Both the position numbers and the translations under genes were made by a program. From Lineus longissimus (lineage: Eukaryota; Nemertea; Pilidiophora; Heteronemertea; Lineidae): DNA of 64,000 bases. Positions 8,801-21,752 of the stretch are shown here, piece after piece. The stretch's first letter is position 1, and every line of letters begins with the position of its first letter. The stretch is from NCBI RefSeq assembly GCF_910592395.1, contig NC_088316.1:6326001-6390000 (forward strand). The letters are read 5' to 3'. The notes beneath the pieces are model-generated. The model saw nothing but the letters and a program-made list of their open reading frames with translations, had not been told where the DNA came from and searched no databases.

Positions 8801-11800
8801 TAGTATTTTCTGAGGAGATCATCGCCACGCCCTCACCAAAATAACATGTCGGTACGATACCGAAGGCCTCTTGTTGAAAGCTATCAAGCTATGTTAACGG
8901 GAGACTATAGGTACAAGCTAGTGGGTCAAATTGGTATTCTTCATGTGACTAGTGTCTTCAGAAAGAGGCATCTGGTTGTATTTGATTCAGCGATTGTCAT
9001 ATTCTATATAATCATGAATAGTATTGATGTACTGTGAGATAGGCCAGACCCCTACTTGCAACGTCGTGTAACTTAATCTGATCTGGTTCCTGCTCTTTAA
9101 GACCGCGTTTCGAAATAACAATTAGATTAGTATTGAAGATGGTGTCCAGTTTTTCACAGCGGCAACAAGTAAGCTACATGTATAATCTCTGCCAAAGAGG
9201 AAGAGTTGTCTCTGAATGTATTGCATGGCGTCAAGCGTAAAGAGATCAATTTCCTGGAGTTCTAAAAGATGCTGGCTATTAACTTTGTGTTATTACTTTC
9301 TCGGTAATGACATCACCCATATCCTCCAGTCACGACCATAAAGACCAAACAAAGACATTTATTGATACTAGTAATACCCTAATAAACCAAAACTCCCAAC
9401 CTGTCTTGGTCCTTGACATACAGTTTCTTTTCGATTACATAAACGAGGTTCGGTTCGCAGTTTTAGATGGCTATCTCTTTTGTATCGGCAATGTTTAACT
9501 GTCTCTATCAGTTGTTGCAGTGTTAGATACGGTGTGAATATCTCCAGGCAGGGGTTAGTTATAGTGCTATTGAACTCCAAAGAAGGTAAGGCAGACCCAC
9601 TTCCTGACTTATTAACTGTAATTAATAAATTTGCTCCCTGCTTAATTAACAACCAGCACGTGTTTTAGTCAATATCAATGAAAAGCTGATTGAATTCTCC
9701 ACAAACATTTGAAGCGATCAAATTCGACGGACGGTCGGCGTCGTTTGATACCAGGCGACCCTTTGTCTAAGCTATGCAATAATGGGTAACGAAACAGCAA
9801 TAAAATACAATAGCCAAGCTCAAGATATTGACATCCTGACTTATAATTCTATTGCCGAACATGACGTCACTGCACCCGAGGCTAGCCGAATGTATCCGAA
9901 CACAATCCTCTCTGAATGGCCACCTGAGGATGGTAGATTAACCGTGAAATGTTATTTGGTGTTTTGAGATATTTCTTGGGGGAAGCTGCGCTGTGAATCG
10001 AGGGAGCTGGGGTGGGCGACTGTGAAGAGGCCTTGGTATGTCGCAGTCTAGCCCGCTCAAGTGTAGGTGATCCCTATCCCGGGGGAGTCTACCAGTCTAT
10101 ATTGTATACTAGCTGATCATTCCGCTGGGGATATCAAACACAGTTTATTGCCACGTGATGTGCAATGGATTCCTCCGCCAAGACTTGTATTCCACGTCTT
10201 CGGCACGCTTTCGTAATCTTACAAAGCTTAAAGTCGGGCCATCAGTTCGCGGCTGAACGAACACGGAGAATCACTGCGATTGAAATATCAACCTCTTTGT
10301 TGTAATAGGGACATTTTATCAAAAGAGGCCAGTCGATAAAATCTTCATTACGAGAATGCGTCTATCCATCCGGCGTGATTTCTCTCTGTTGCATTCATTT
10401 GTTAAACCTAAGTGGCTAAACATTCAGTTGTACCTCGAGGAATAAGATCTGACCCGAGCTGCGATCATTTACAGAATTAGCTAACGCCTCTAGCTGGTTA
10501 AAGTTAAGTCACCATTGTTTGAGGACGGACCTTGACACTTGTTTCGGGTGAATGAAAGTCTCACTGTTGCGGATGTCTGGAAGTTTCCGAACAAGCGAGA
10601 GTTCCCCTCGGGTTTTAGTTGGTATAAAGGCTCGCGGTTCAAGGTAACACCTCTGTCTGACGCGACTTCCTCGCATGGCAACGAATGTTATAGATGTAGC
10701 GCAATATCCCTTTTCTTAGTAGAGGTATCCTGAAGACATCCTTTTTCAAAGCATTAGGGTTGGATTGCCTCTTGGGACCAGAACATCGTACACCATCTGA
10801 CGGGAAGTGAGGAAAATCTGGTTACCTAAAAAAACTTGATATATTTTGGTCAAAATTTGAACAAACGATAATTATGTTTAGAAATTTGTTGTGTGAAATA
10901 TCACAAGGATTCATTTATATTCACCTTAAAAGAAAGGTCCAAGTTTTTTTAATTACGATAAGCAAGATTTGACTAAGATTTGACTAAGATGCATTGTTAG
11001 AAAGATACATACGCAGTAGTGACTTTCATGATGCCTGTTCCCTAAAAGCCTAACTGGGTAAATGTCATTTGGCCTTTTCTTATTTGAAATAACAGCCAGA
11101 GAATGGCACGGACTGATATACCGAAATTCATCCTTAATCTGAATAAGATTTTAGTAATGTTACAAATAATCTTCAACATAAAATTGCTGTTTTGTGTTCG
11201 ATATTTGTAATCCAATGGTATCATTAGCGCCACGATTGTAGGAATTGTTCCACAAATAACCATAATTTCATATTCAAAACAGTCTTTCATGTCATGAACA
11301 ATAGAATAGCAATAACTACATGCGCGCCAAGTGCTCAAACCGGTGTGTTTCCCGCGAAAGAAGAAAACGCATTATGTTTCACTAACTACCTGTGACACAA
11401 AGGTATGCAAACTAGGGATGACCCAAACAATTGCCTCCATCCCGTCCTGATGCCCAAGCAACCATGTAAAGCTATCCGATTACGTCGAGGTGAGTCGGGT
11501 ACCTGGGACACTCCCCAGGCTAAGATGGGTACCCAAGGACCTAGCCCAGGGCACCCCGGCAGATTATGCATGCACACCTCCGTGGGTTCAGTGCACAAGT
11601 CAAGGGCAAACTGGTGGCCAACCCTCCAAATACTGGATAATGTTTCACGTAATTTCTTAAAGACCTTTGATGGCGTATGAAATTAGCCTTTCCTAATTTC
11701 TTGCATTGGTTTCTTGTCAAGGTGATTTCTTGAATTTCTGAGTTGCATTATTCATGAAAGAGGAATATGATGATCCTAATAGTTTTAGAAGACTATTACG

Positions 11801-14800
11801 TTACCAGCCTTTAAACGTTGAAACGTTTCAACATTAGTGCGAGCAAATTAACAGTAACGAATTAATGATACACTTGAACATTTCACCATTCTTACTTCAT
11901 TAAAACCACGTTCTTCGAAGAGATTTTTGATAAAGATCCGTAAAAGATACGTTGTGACATGATAATGATGGTGATGATGATGATAATGATGATGGTGCTA
12001 ATGATATTGTTATTCAAGATCCTTAAGGACCTTGAGCACTTCACGTTTCAAATTGTAATACAATGTACTCAATAAAGCGTCTCCTCCATATACATCAACG
12101 CCGATTTTAAGTGTTATCCAGTATACTGAAACTACGATAATCGCAGGAAATTTCCTCCTGTCAATTCCATAAACTTTTCTATCAAAGTTTTATAATTCCA
12201 TCATTTCATTGGCAGCATGTTACTTGGATATTTTGAATGTTTTACTCACTTTCGCCTCAAATTCGAGATGACGGTTTGTTTACATTACCATTAAAAACGA
12301 ACGCAAACTAATTTAAGTCATATACATTTTAATATAAGGAATCTAGAAAAGAACGAATCCTCAATAACCCTAAGGACTGACTTCATATAACGTCTTAATT
12401 CAAATTCTAGGAGAAAACGACAATGTGAAAAATCCACACCGGTGTATAAGTGGAAAATGTCCCACCGGAAAAGTGACCGGCCCTATTGTATTCGGATTGC
12501 GGTTTATGGTGCAATGTATGCCATGCCCGTCAATAGCTAAGAGAAAAGCGCATGATAGAATCATTTCCCATGACATTTTAAACTTCTACACTGGTCCTAC
12601 TTGTCCAATTATTCTTTTTCCAATCGAGGTAATATTGCATTTATAATCTCGATGTTCAAAGTCGCAACTTTACTCTTTAATCCTCTGTCAGGTTGGTGAG
12701 ATCACAGTACTGGAAAAAATGAATTGCAGACCAAAAATCGTGCCATTCCTCGTTATTCCTCGTTTTCGAGACTCCTTGAAATCTATCTGGCCCAAAAATA
12801 ATACTCAGGTTTTTCAACTCGTCGGTGCTATTGTTACAGTTACTGAAACCATGGCCAACAATAATACAAAATATCATCAGCTCCATCAAATCTCATTATC
12901 ACGATATCCTTTGACTTCTTTGCCCACCTTCCCACCAAACAAATGCAACAGTAATCATTTCAACAATTATGTTGTATCAGTTGGTCTTTTCCCGTAGACA
13001 GACAAGCCCATCTTGGTAACCGTTTCAACTTGACAAAAGGGAAAGACTAATTCTTCACGGTATAATATCATTCTTCTGTTAACTTAAAAAGGAACAATTA
13101 AAACTGACCTTGGAGATCTAAATCTCGGATAAGCCCTCGTGAGATGACACGGGATTCTGACGTATCCTTGTAGCATTTTGATAAATTAACCATCATTAAT
13201 CACGCAGCTGACTTTGGTGGTGCGTTCTATGTGAAGGTAATGACCCATAGACGGCGCTCTGCAGTCTTGGTCTGCCTGACATCTTCTTTAGGTTAATCAA
13301 ATCCACAAAATACATTCATCATCTTATTTCTGACCAGGAACACATTAATCAAATTTTACCATGCGATATGCGATATGCGTTAATCATTATTGAAAGATTT
13401 TGCCTGTAATTATTTTTCTCTTAAATAGTCTCTTGGTATTGCCTATATGTCATATTATGCAGCATACTTCTCTTAATCGTGTGTGTCGTTAGAGACTACT
13501 CTATATCTGGTTACTATATTCTTGGTAAGATCATTTTTATATCATTAGCGTGATAAGCTCAATTAAATATTCAAAGCAAAATTATCATATTTTCCGGACG
13601 ACTTTTCATGGGTTAATTTCGGACCCTTCCTTGTAGGGTGTGATCCTTATTGGTAATTTAATGGTTGCCTCTTAAAATGTGTCAAGTTGCCGTCCTTCCC
13701 TAGAATTAAAATTTGTTGAATAATGTCTAGCTCGCTAGATATAGTCTATGCTGTTCCTAAAATTTGTTCTTTATAGGTGCATAATAGCTGTACAGGACAT
13801 CTAGGATTCGGTTATGGAGTCTGCGGGCGTTGACTGCTGCCGCCAAAATTAGAAGCACTCTGATCACCTCTTAAGTCAATCAATTTGAATAAGATATACA
13901 TTTATTCGCCCAGGACTTCCTCTAAAAACATCGTACTCAAATTTTAAACACAGCTCTAATTTTACGTACACACCGTCGTTGATACATTTTTTAAGGCCTT
14001 GCCCTTCTTTGTGCACTTTACATGAATCTGATTAACGTGATCATATTGTTCCTACAACTCCAGCCTTTTCACGGTCAGTGCAAAAGGCAGGGGAACATCT
14101 CAAGAAAAGCAAGGGAATATGCCATGTAACCACAATCATAGCACTAAAGGGTTTTGAGTATCTGAGAAACATTGAAATTTTATCGGCAAAACCAAATATT
14201 TACCTCCCCCTCCTACCCCTAAAAAGGAAAAATGAAAAAAATCTTTAAGATCAGCTACATCAAGAGGGTTTTCATTTCCCTATAATACATGAAATACCTT
14301 TTGGGGCCCGGGGAGATGTCTTTTAAGTATGCGCAATCTGATGTATTTCTTATTATAACATTATAAAATTTGCAAACCACGCCAACAAACTGGAATCCAG
14401 ATTGTGTTCTCCGTTTACGGACGACCCGAGGGATGGTCACGTCAGCGTCACATATACAGCGGCGCATCCTCATCTTTATTTAAACTATTTACCCTCACGG
14501 ACAGGAACCGTGTCATCCTTGATGTCAGCTGCCGCACACCCCGCCCATTGTCCATCATGACTTTACTGACCGCCATTTTAATTGTCTTCCATCTTATCAT
14601 AACGCTATCGCTGTGCCTAATGGTCCGAAGACCCAGCGTCAATCTCTGTTCGTCACTTGTTGTTCAACATGCATAATTTGAATGAAAGTCACTCCGGCGA
14701 TGGGTTGGTGCCCTGCCTACCAACGCCCTGAAGGAGCTAGTTGAGGAACTTGGAGCTCATCATCAATTGTTATATTGCCAGAATATTATCTTCTCACGTT

Positions 14801-16590
14801 GTTAATTGGCATCTTAATTATCATCATAAAACGCACTAGGCGGACGATAGTAATTAAATAACAACAATGTGTGGATGTGAATGAACTTTGTTACCATTTA
14901 AGAGGATCGAAAAAGCGTGATGGCACTGGTTTAGTTAATTCATAGACATGCTAGAAGCTGCCAGACCTTAAGATGGATGGCTTTACTGTATCCTTCTAGG
15001 ATTTTTTAACTTAAAAGAAGGCAATTTATTCTGGATTGAAGTGCGATTATCAAATAGAAGCATGTGAGATGATTGATTACTTAGTTCAACGTAATCCATC
15101 ACCGCCCTCCAATAACACACATCTTCAAACTTGTTTTCAGACAAATATCGGTATGTTACATTTTTCGCAGATACTAATGTAGAGAAATGCTTTTACTAGC
15201 GGCTTTTTAGTGGCCCTTAACAAACTGAAAGACGATGTAAGGCCATGTCTTTTCCATACCTTTGTCCTATTTAAGCCGCTGCGTTTAATTAGTAATACTA
15301 CTGCTGACCAAAGTCGGAGTCACTAGGCCAATAAGCCCAATTGGCGCCTAACCGTAGTTGCATGACAAAACGCCTTGGACAAGGTTGGAGGAGGAATTCT
15401 CCCTAGATACGTATGTCATCTCCGAGTGCAGAGCGAATTCTGAAGAAGAAGAGGAACACTGCATCTCTATATATCTTTCAACCTGAGAATAGGGTCATAT
15501 AGGTCAAAAGAAAGCCAATGGGTTGTCATCTCCCCATATACGTAAACTGCAGACGATAAACCAACACAGATGAAGCTTTCTCCACTTGAAGGCCTATCAT
15601 TATATTACGCATATCCATCACCTATTGTGATAATTCTTTCTCCGTCTTATTAACTTGCTAACGATCCTGACACCCTTAAAATGAAAAGTAAACCACGGAC
15701 TGAGCGAGGGGACCAATGCCGCCTCAGAGGTCATCGTGATTAACCCTGATTTTGGCCCTTAATCAAAGGGGTCATTTTGATTTTGCCCCCCCCCCCCCTT
15801 AGCCTTTTGTCTCTCCCCCCCCCCCTCCCCATCTCATGACCAGAAAGCTAGCTACGCTCATGGGTTGGAGAAATCGGAGATCCCGGATGAAGCCTAATCG
15901 ACCTCTCTATCTCACATGGGTATATACTTTCATAACGGGATTTACTGGAAGTCGTTATTGGTGTCTACTCAAAACGTACTCGAGCTAAAGATTGTTATCG
16001 GTCGAATAAAAAACACAGGCTGTTCTTTGTTTTTTTGACACAACGTCTGTCTTTGCTTACATTTACTTCACTTCGTAAGCTTGCCGAAATTGATACCAGT
16101 CTACTACCAGTATACATGATAGCAAAATAACATATGTATTTCTGATGGTAGACTGAAGTTGGACAGAATTTAAAAGCGATGACGTGTTGGCTTTTGCTTG
16201 GGACGTTTTGACACGATGACTTTTTTACTCCTGGGCATCATGGGAATAGTTTAATGACTTTTGTACATATTGCAAAAAGTGCTGCATCCCACTCATCCAG
16301 CATGTCTTCCCAAGACTCAATCTAGTAAGTCTGCCTTATTTAGCCAAGACATGCTGTCACGATAACCATCAGTGTAACAAGGGGCAACGCCACTGAAATT
16401 ATATCTCGCGGCCATGTTTACGCGCTCGATTTCACCCTGCCTGCCCTTCTTGTCCCTATCCTTTCATCTACCTTATCCCGAGAGCCAAGAAAGGACCTCA
16501 TCGATTTAATTCCCGACCCTCCCTTGACGCCCCCTCAGCAGCTGGTGGTTCTTTGGGCAGGGGAACCCAAATTGCCTTTCAAGACCCTCA
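8801..16590. other. Non-coding stretch, about 7.8 kb
   Basis: No exon with a recognisable domain was seen. Contents include a GAT/AAT-type microsatellite (about 11960-11997), a GC-richer patch at 11400-11640 with small palindromes around GGGTACC, C homopolymers (15786-15798 and about 15817-15828) and many chance ORFs of 60-98 codons. A GAG/GTGAGT donor-like site sits near 11490 but no partner exon could be argued. Confidence 0.5.
11960..11997 (+). repeat. Trinucleotide microsatellite (GAT/AAT)
   Basis: An interrupted run of GAT and GGT/AAT units: GATGATGATGATAATGATGA is its clearest part. Confidence 0.8.
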
Positions 16591-16608
16591 CGATACAGAA
16601 CTCATGAG

Positions 16609-16617
16609 TATAAAAAA
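16609..16617 (+). promoter_or_regulatory. Candidate TATA box
   Basis: TATAAAAAA lies about 200 bases upstream of a strong-looking splice donor. A start site would be expected near 16640. The element is suggestive only because of the intron signals that follow; chance TATA matches are common in AT-rich DNA. Confidence 0.3.
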
Positions 16618-16815
16618 GACCCTCAAACCCCACGCAATTACGAGATTCTTGTGTTCGTTAGTGTTCAGTGTTATTTCATTTTAACGGGAGTGTAGTGTTT
16701 GAAGAAAGTTTAATTGGAAATTCTGAGAAACGTTTCCCTGATTGCAAGTTTCTGTCCCTGACGCGATATGCTAATCACAATTGACCCGACCCCCCCTCCA
16801 ATTCTCGATCTGTAG

Positions 16816-16961
16816 GTAAGTAAATTCATTAAATATCCTGCGTAAAATGTTTTTCCTAGGTTTCCGTAATCATTGGAATCTTAAAATCTTGTTAAACATG
16901 ATTTTATGGCTGGAGTGTAATATGTGTTTTGTTTCCTATTTTGAACTTCCTTTCAATGCAG
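16816..16961 (+). other. Candidate short intron (GTAAGT...CAG), possible non-coding transcript
   Basis: The donor TAG/GTAAGTAAA (16816) and a pyrimidine-rich acceptor ending TTTCAATGCAG (16961) bound 146 bases. The proposed first exon (about 16640-16815) has its first ATG at 16768; that frame is 15 codons and stops with TAG exactly at the donor. The proposed second exon (from 16962) is closed in all three frames within about 60 bases. A second donor-like GTAAGC lies at 17159. If transcribed, this would be a spliced non-coding RNA or a 5' UTR. It is not recognised as any known gene. Confidence 0.3.
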
Positions 16962-17159
16962 ACCACCCGAAGGCAAGTGAAAGGGTCCACGAGCCGCGCA
17001 TGATCTCATCAACGGGTTGACAAGGGGCAGAAGGGGTTTGCAGGCGCGGTTGACATTTGGCCAAAAGAATAGGCTTCGAAATTGCGGCTGTTTCTTGTAA
17101 GATGAGGACATTGCGTGTCTACTATCGTTAAGACACTTCGATGGGTTTTTGGCAGACGT

Positions 17160-18583
17160 AAGCTGTGGTTGGGTAAATCGAGTTATATTTCAAAACGACG
17201 ACCGTCTGCTGGTTTCAGTGTTCTCCGTTAATGAGAAAAAAATGAGGGAAGAGCAAGGAATGGTTGCTGGGACAAGAGGCTCATTACAAGGAGATCGTGA
17301 GTTCAGCACTCGATACGTGGTTCGATACTCTAGCACGGCACTACTGCACTGCTAAAAGTGGTCCGGAAAGACTAAAATCTCCCCTTTATGGCAGCTGGAA
17401 TACGGAATGACGATCCCTTCGACAAGGATCGATGGATTGACAGCGAAATTGTTCAAATACAGTATACTGGTGACCAATCCTTTGTGACTTAACCCACTTT
17501 TCGAATACATACAACAATCCCCAATCAATGATAACGATTTCAGCGGATGAAAGATACGACTCCATTGTGAAATTTACAAACCAGACCATATCGGGTTACC
17601 GGAACAAATCTGTCACCATTTTAGTTAAACACAATTAAAGTCAATGACCCCATTTTGTTATGCCAGATTTTATAATAGAAAACCGTAAGACTCTTTCTCG
17701 ATATGCCAATTGTATCCTAATCCGCGTTAGATTTTTAGCGAAGAACAACGCTATTTATGTTTCATTATAAACTCTGAAGTGTCATAGCAGATAATTGCGT
17801 AAAATAAGGTTTGCAGGCTCTGCTCTTAACATCTGGGCTAGCCTCTCTGCGTCAGTATTGCCCATATGGCGCGGAATTAGCCACGTCAATGCGAGATGTC
17901 AAAATTGGTGACGTGCGTGGGACAGTCGCAGAAACGGATTGTCCGAGGTGAGACGTCAAGATATAATCGGGGTGATATCTTGACTGAGAATCAGAACTGC
18001 TTCTTCTACATGGATCGGTAGAAGGCTGGTGTTGTTTTGTAATCATATTAGACGCGGTTCCCTTACATAACCTTTGGACGTTCCCTGAGCTTCTTTAGGA
18101 CCATGGTGTTCACCGACCTGAACAGGTCCTGGAGCAAGAGTATTATGACTAAATATTCTCCAGTTTCTTTGATCTAAGACCTGTTGATGAATTACTACGA
18201 AATCAAAACAAAAACAAGCCGAAACAGAACGTCGTGACTTGATGCCGTCAACCCATTGAATCGAACATGGAAGGTGACATCGAACTGCCATGTGCATGTT
18301 GATCAGACTTGAATAGTCGAAAACCGTCTTAGGTCGGTGAACCAGGGTATATTTAGTCAAAATACTATTGGTGCACGGTAAATCTATCACATTTTGACGA
18401 GTGCGAAATAAGATAACACAGCTGCAGAAGATGACGGTCTGGACAGGGCCCATGAAACCAGTTCTCACAGTGTAACTCATCAGCATATTGCATTATGGTT
18501 CACCACGAATTTACTAGAGTAGATTGATCGAGGGCCGGGAATGCTTGTCGAATAAAACCGACCCTAGTACCGAGATACAACTT
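17160..18583. other. Non-coding stretch
   Basis: The longest frame is a 147-codon minus ORF (18043-18486) without visible domain, signal peptide or membrane pattern; it is treated as chance. Nothing else is supported. Confidence 0.5.
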
Positions 18584-18794
18584 GCGCTCTTAAAAAAAAG
18601 ATGAACTTCAGAAAATCTTTTTCGGACATTGGTACCGTTTTTAGTGAAACGAAATTAACCTGGAGTTCTTTTTCTAAAACTCAAAAAAGGTTTAAAATTG
18701 TCACAAAAAACCCTAAAGGATGGCTTATTTGTGTCGGCCGAAATACCGTTTCCGGTTTTTCATAACCTAAAATCTTTATTTCTAAGAGTGTGCA
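18584..18794. mobile_element. Possible small MITE with CACTCTTA-type ends
   Basis: The left end CGCTCTTAAAAAAAAGAT and the right end, read inverted, CACTCTTAGAAATAAAGAT match at most positions. The interior contains AGTTCTTTTTCT and GGTTT phrases that recall hAT-type MITEs of aquatic animals. The ends are short and imperfect. Confidence 0.3.
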
Positions 18795-20279
18795 GTCTTT
18801 AAAGATAATGACTTTTTGAGGTTTTGAAAATCATCAGGTTTTAGGTCAACTGGCAGATGATTTTCATCGACCCTCCAATATTTTCTTTCAGATTCTCAAA
18901 GAACCAGATGTCTTCACTAAAGACCTGTCTCTAAAGTTGGGCATATATTTTGTGGTGGCTAAAAAACCTTTTTAGATTTCTTTGAGTGTTGGATGAGAGC
19001 TAAGCGATGAGGCGACAGACCACACTATCAATCGGTGGGGTCGGATGTGCGTGAAACCGGGTCAGCCACTGATGGGAAATACGACAAGGTTTCCTCTATT
19101 CTTTTTTGTCATTAAATTGCGTACCGTCTAAATCATATATATTCACGAGTGATTTCATAAACACTGTTTGTTGCTGATTTAATATCTGAATGGTTGGTAT
19201 TTAAAAAGGTTTTAGAAGAAGTTTTTGGCGCCAATGACATCATCAATGGTGAATTCGCACCGAAGTTTGAGTAGATTATTTTTAATCGAGTCGAATTTTT
19301 AATGACCCTGATCCTAACATGGAAAACCCGCATACCAACACTGTCGCACGTATTAATATATAGAAACAATGTTGGCATGGGAATCGGCATATGCCTGATA
19401 GAAATCTGTTGGATGTTAAACATGAAAAGAAGAGGTACTCCATCACTTGAGATGACATCATCCATTGTCAACAATGCATTGCATCCTGGTACCAAGACTC
19501 ACAAACCGCCATTGATTAAGATGCAACATGTCGCTCAGGACGTTGACAACAAAAACATGGCGGTTTTTTCTACGCAATCTAATTAAATCTCCGCAGGACG
19601 TGGGTCAGTGACTGTGCCTCCCGGGATTGATGGGATGACGGGAGGTCAGAGACCTATAAAGTCCCAGGGGTGATCGATCAGACCAAGATTACAGTATCTT
19701 CATTAAGTTCCTGTCATTTTCTTACAAAGCTTTTTCGAAATTTCCTTATCAAAACATCGCTTTTCACAGTTTCTATAGCCACAACTAAATTTGTTCAGTT
19801 AGTTTTAATATTGCTCCGAGCAGGCGTGGTGATGTTGTTTCATAGTCATATATGCACTATTCAAAGTCTTAAAACATTTCGTTGCCAAACTTTGTGCTTT
19901 CAGAAATGTATGCTGGTCAATAGGGCAAGTCACTGAAAAATAAAGATTAACACGAATCAAACAAATTAAACTTTTGTTGGTTAAATGGGGAATGTCCATG
20001 CTACTTACCAAATTAAGGGACTCGGCTGTGTTTGATTCAGCATTAAGTTCGTACTGTTCAATGTATTCCTCGTACAATGTGAAGGATTTCGTTCTGCTGT
20101 TGGATGGGAGAGAAAACTATTAGCGTCATCGTTTAAACCAGACCGACCTGGTATCTGCCTACAAACACCTTTAATGTTCCTTCTTCCTTTTGTTGTCATT
20201 AATGTGCAACTATACTCAACGAAAACAGGACGCAGCAAAATGCAAACCGATTTTTTTCCTTCAAATTTCTCTTCATTGA
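18795..20279. other. Non-coding stretch
   Basis: No gene is supported. A loosely inverted pair around GACATCATC (near 19230 and 19453) was seen but not resolved as an element. Confidence 0.5.
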
Positions 20280-21750
20280 AGATAGAGGACGAGGAAGAAG
20301 GAGGAGGGCATGTGCAGGAAGATCAGGATGAAAAAGAGGAGGAGAGAAAGGGGATGTGGGGTGGGCAGTAAGAGCAGGAGATTGAAGAGGAGGAAGGGGA
20401 GAGAAAGGGGATGTGGGGTGGGGCAGGAAGAAAGGAATGGAGAAAGGAGGGGCAGGTTGAGAAAGGGAGTAGGAGGAGGAAGGATGGGACAGTAAGAGCA
20501 GGAGAAGGAAAAGAGGAGATGGAAGAGTAGGGCCTGGAGTGCAAGAGGAGGAAGGGGAGAGAAGGAGGATGTGGGGTGGGGCAGGAAGAAAGGAATGGAG
20601 AAAGGAGGGCAGGTTGAGAAAGGGAGTAGGAGGAGGAAGGGTGGGACAGTAAGAGCAGGAGAAGGAAAAGAGGAAATGAAAGAGGAGGGCCTGGAGTGCA
20701 AGAGGAAGAATGGGAGATAAAGGGGATGTGGGGTGGTGCAGGAAGAAAGGAATGGAGAAAGGAGGGGTAGATGGAGGAAGGAAATAGGAGGAGGAAGGGT
20801 GGGGCAGTAAGAGCAGGAGAAGGAATAGAGGAGATGGAAGAGGAGGGCCTAGAGTGCAAGAGGAGGAAGGGGAGAGAAGGAGGGTGTGGAGTGGGGCAGG
20901 AAGAAAGGAATGGAGAAAGGAGACGTAGATGGAGGAAGGGAATAGGAGGAGGAAGGGTGGGGCAGTAAGAGCAGGAGTAGGAAAAGAGGAGATGGAAGAG
21001 GAGGGCCTGGAGTGTAAAAGGAGGAAGGGGAGAGAAAAGGGTGTGGGGTGGGCAGGAAGAAAGGAATGGAGAAAGGAGGGGTAGATGGAGGAAGGGAATA
21101 GGTGGAGGAAGGGTGGGGCAGTAAGAGCAGGAGAAGGAAAAGAGGAGATGGAAGAGGAGGGCCTGGAGTGCAAGAGGAGGAAGGGGAGAGAAAGGGGATG
21201 TGGGGTGGGGCAGGAAGAAAGGAATGGAGAAAGGAGGGGTAGATAGAGGAAGGGAATAGGAGGAGGAAGGGTGGGGCAGTAAGAGCAGGAGAAGGAAAAG
21301 AGGAGATGAAAGAGGAGGGCCTGGAGTGCAAGAGGAGGAAGGGGAGAGAAGGAGGATGTGGGGTGGGGCAGGAAGAAAGGAATGGAGAAAGGAGGGGTAG
21401 ATGGAGGAAGGGAATAGGAGGAGCAAGGGTGGGGCAGTAAGAGCAGGAGAAGGAAAAGAGGAGATGGAAGAGGAGGACAGGGGCAGGAGTGCAAGAGGAG
21501 GTGGGAGAGAGAAGGGAGATGTGGGGTGGAGCAGGAAGGAAGAAAGGGATGGGGGAAGGGGGTAGGTAATGGAAGTGAGGAGAAGGAGGAGAGGAGAAGG
21601 GGTGGAACAGTAAGAGAAGGATATGAAAGAGAGGAGCAGGAGGAGGAAGGATGGGACAGAAGCAGGAGAGGAAAGGGATGGGAAGGAGGGTGAGAGAAGG
21701 GACGATAAGGAGAAAGAGAAAAAGAAGAAAAAAGGAAAAGGAAGATAAAC
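20280..21750 (+). repeat. Polypurine minisatellite, about 158-bp unit, roughly 8 copies
   Basis: The + strand is almost pure A/G over 1.47 kb. Landmark GGCCTGGAGT (or near variants) recurs at 20531, 20688, 20846, 21004, 21160 and 21318, a spacing of 156-158. ATGTGGGGTGGG recurs with the same spacing from about 20410 to 21519. The unit is itself built of GGA/GAAGGA-like motifs. The minus strand is pyrimidine-rich and so almost free of stop codons, which produces long but meaningless open frames (517, 367, 160 and 142 codons). Such mirror polypurine tracts can form triplex (H-) DNA or R-loops (family knowledge). Confidence 0.93.
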
Positions 21751-21752
21751 AT

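Noticed and set aside
18043-18486. 147-codon minus ORF
   Set aside because: No domain, no splice partners and no compositional change; within the range of chance frames in 64 kb.
20199-21752. 517-codon minus-strand ORF rich in Ser, Pro, Leu and Phe, and overlapping 367-, 160- and 142-codon frames
   Set aside because: They arise from the polypurine minisatellite: an almost purine-free strand has hardly any stop codons. The unit length of about 158 shifts the frame each copy, so no protein repeat is maintained.
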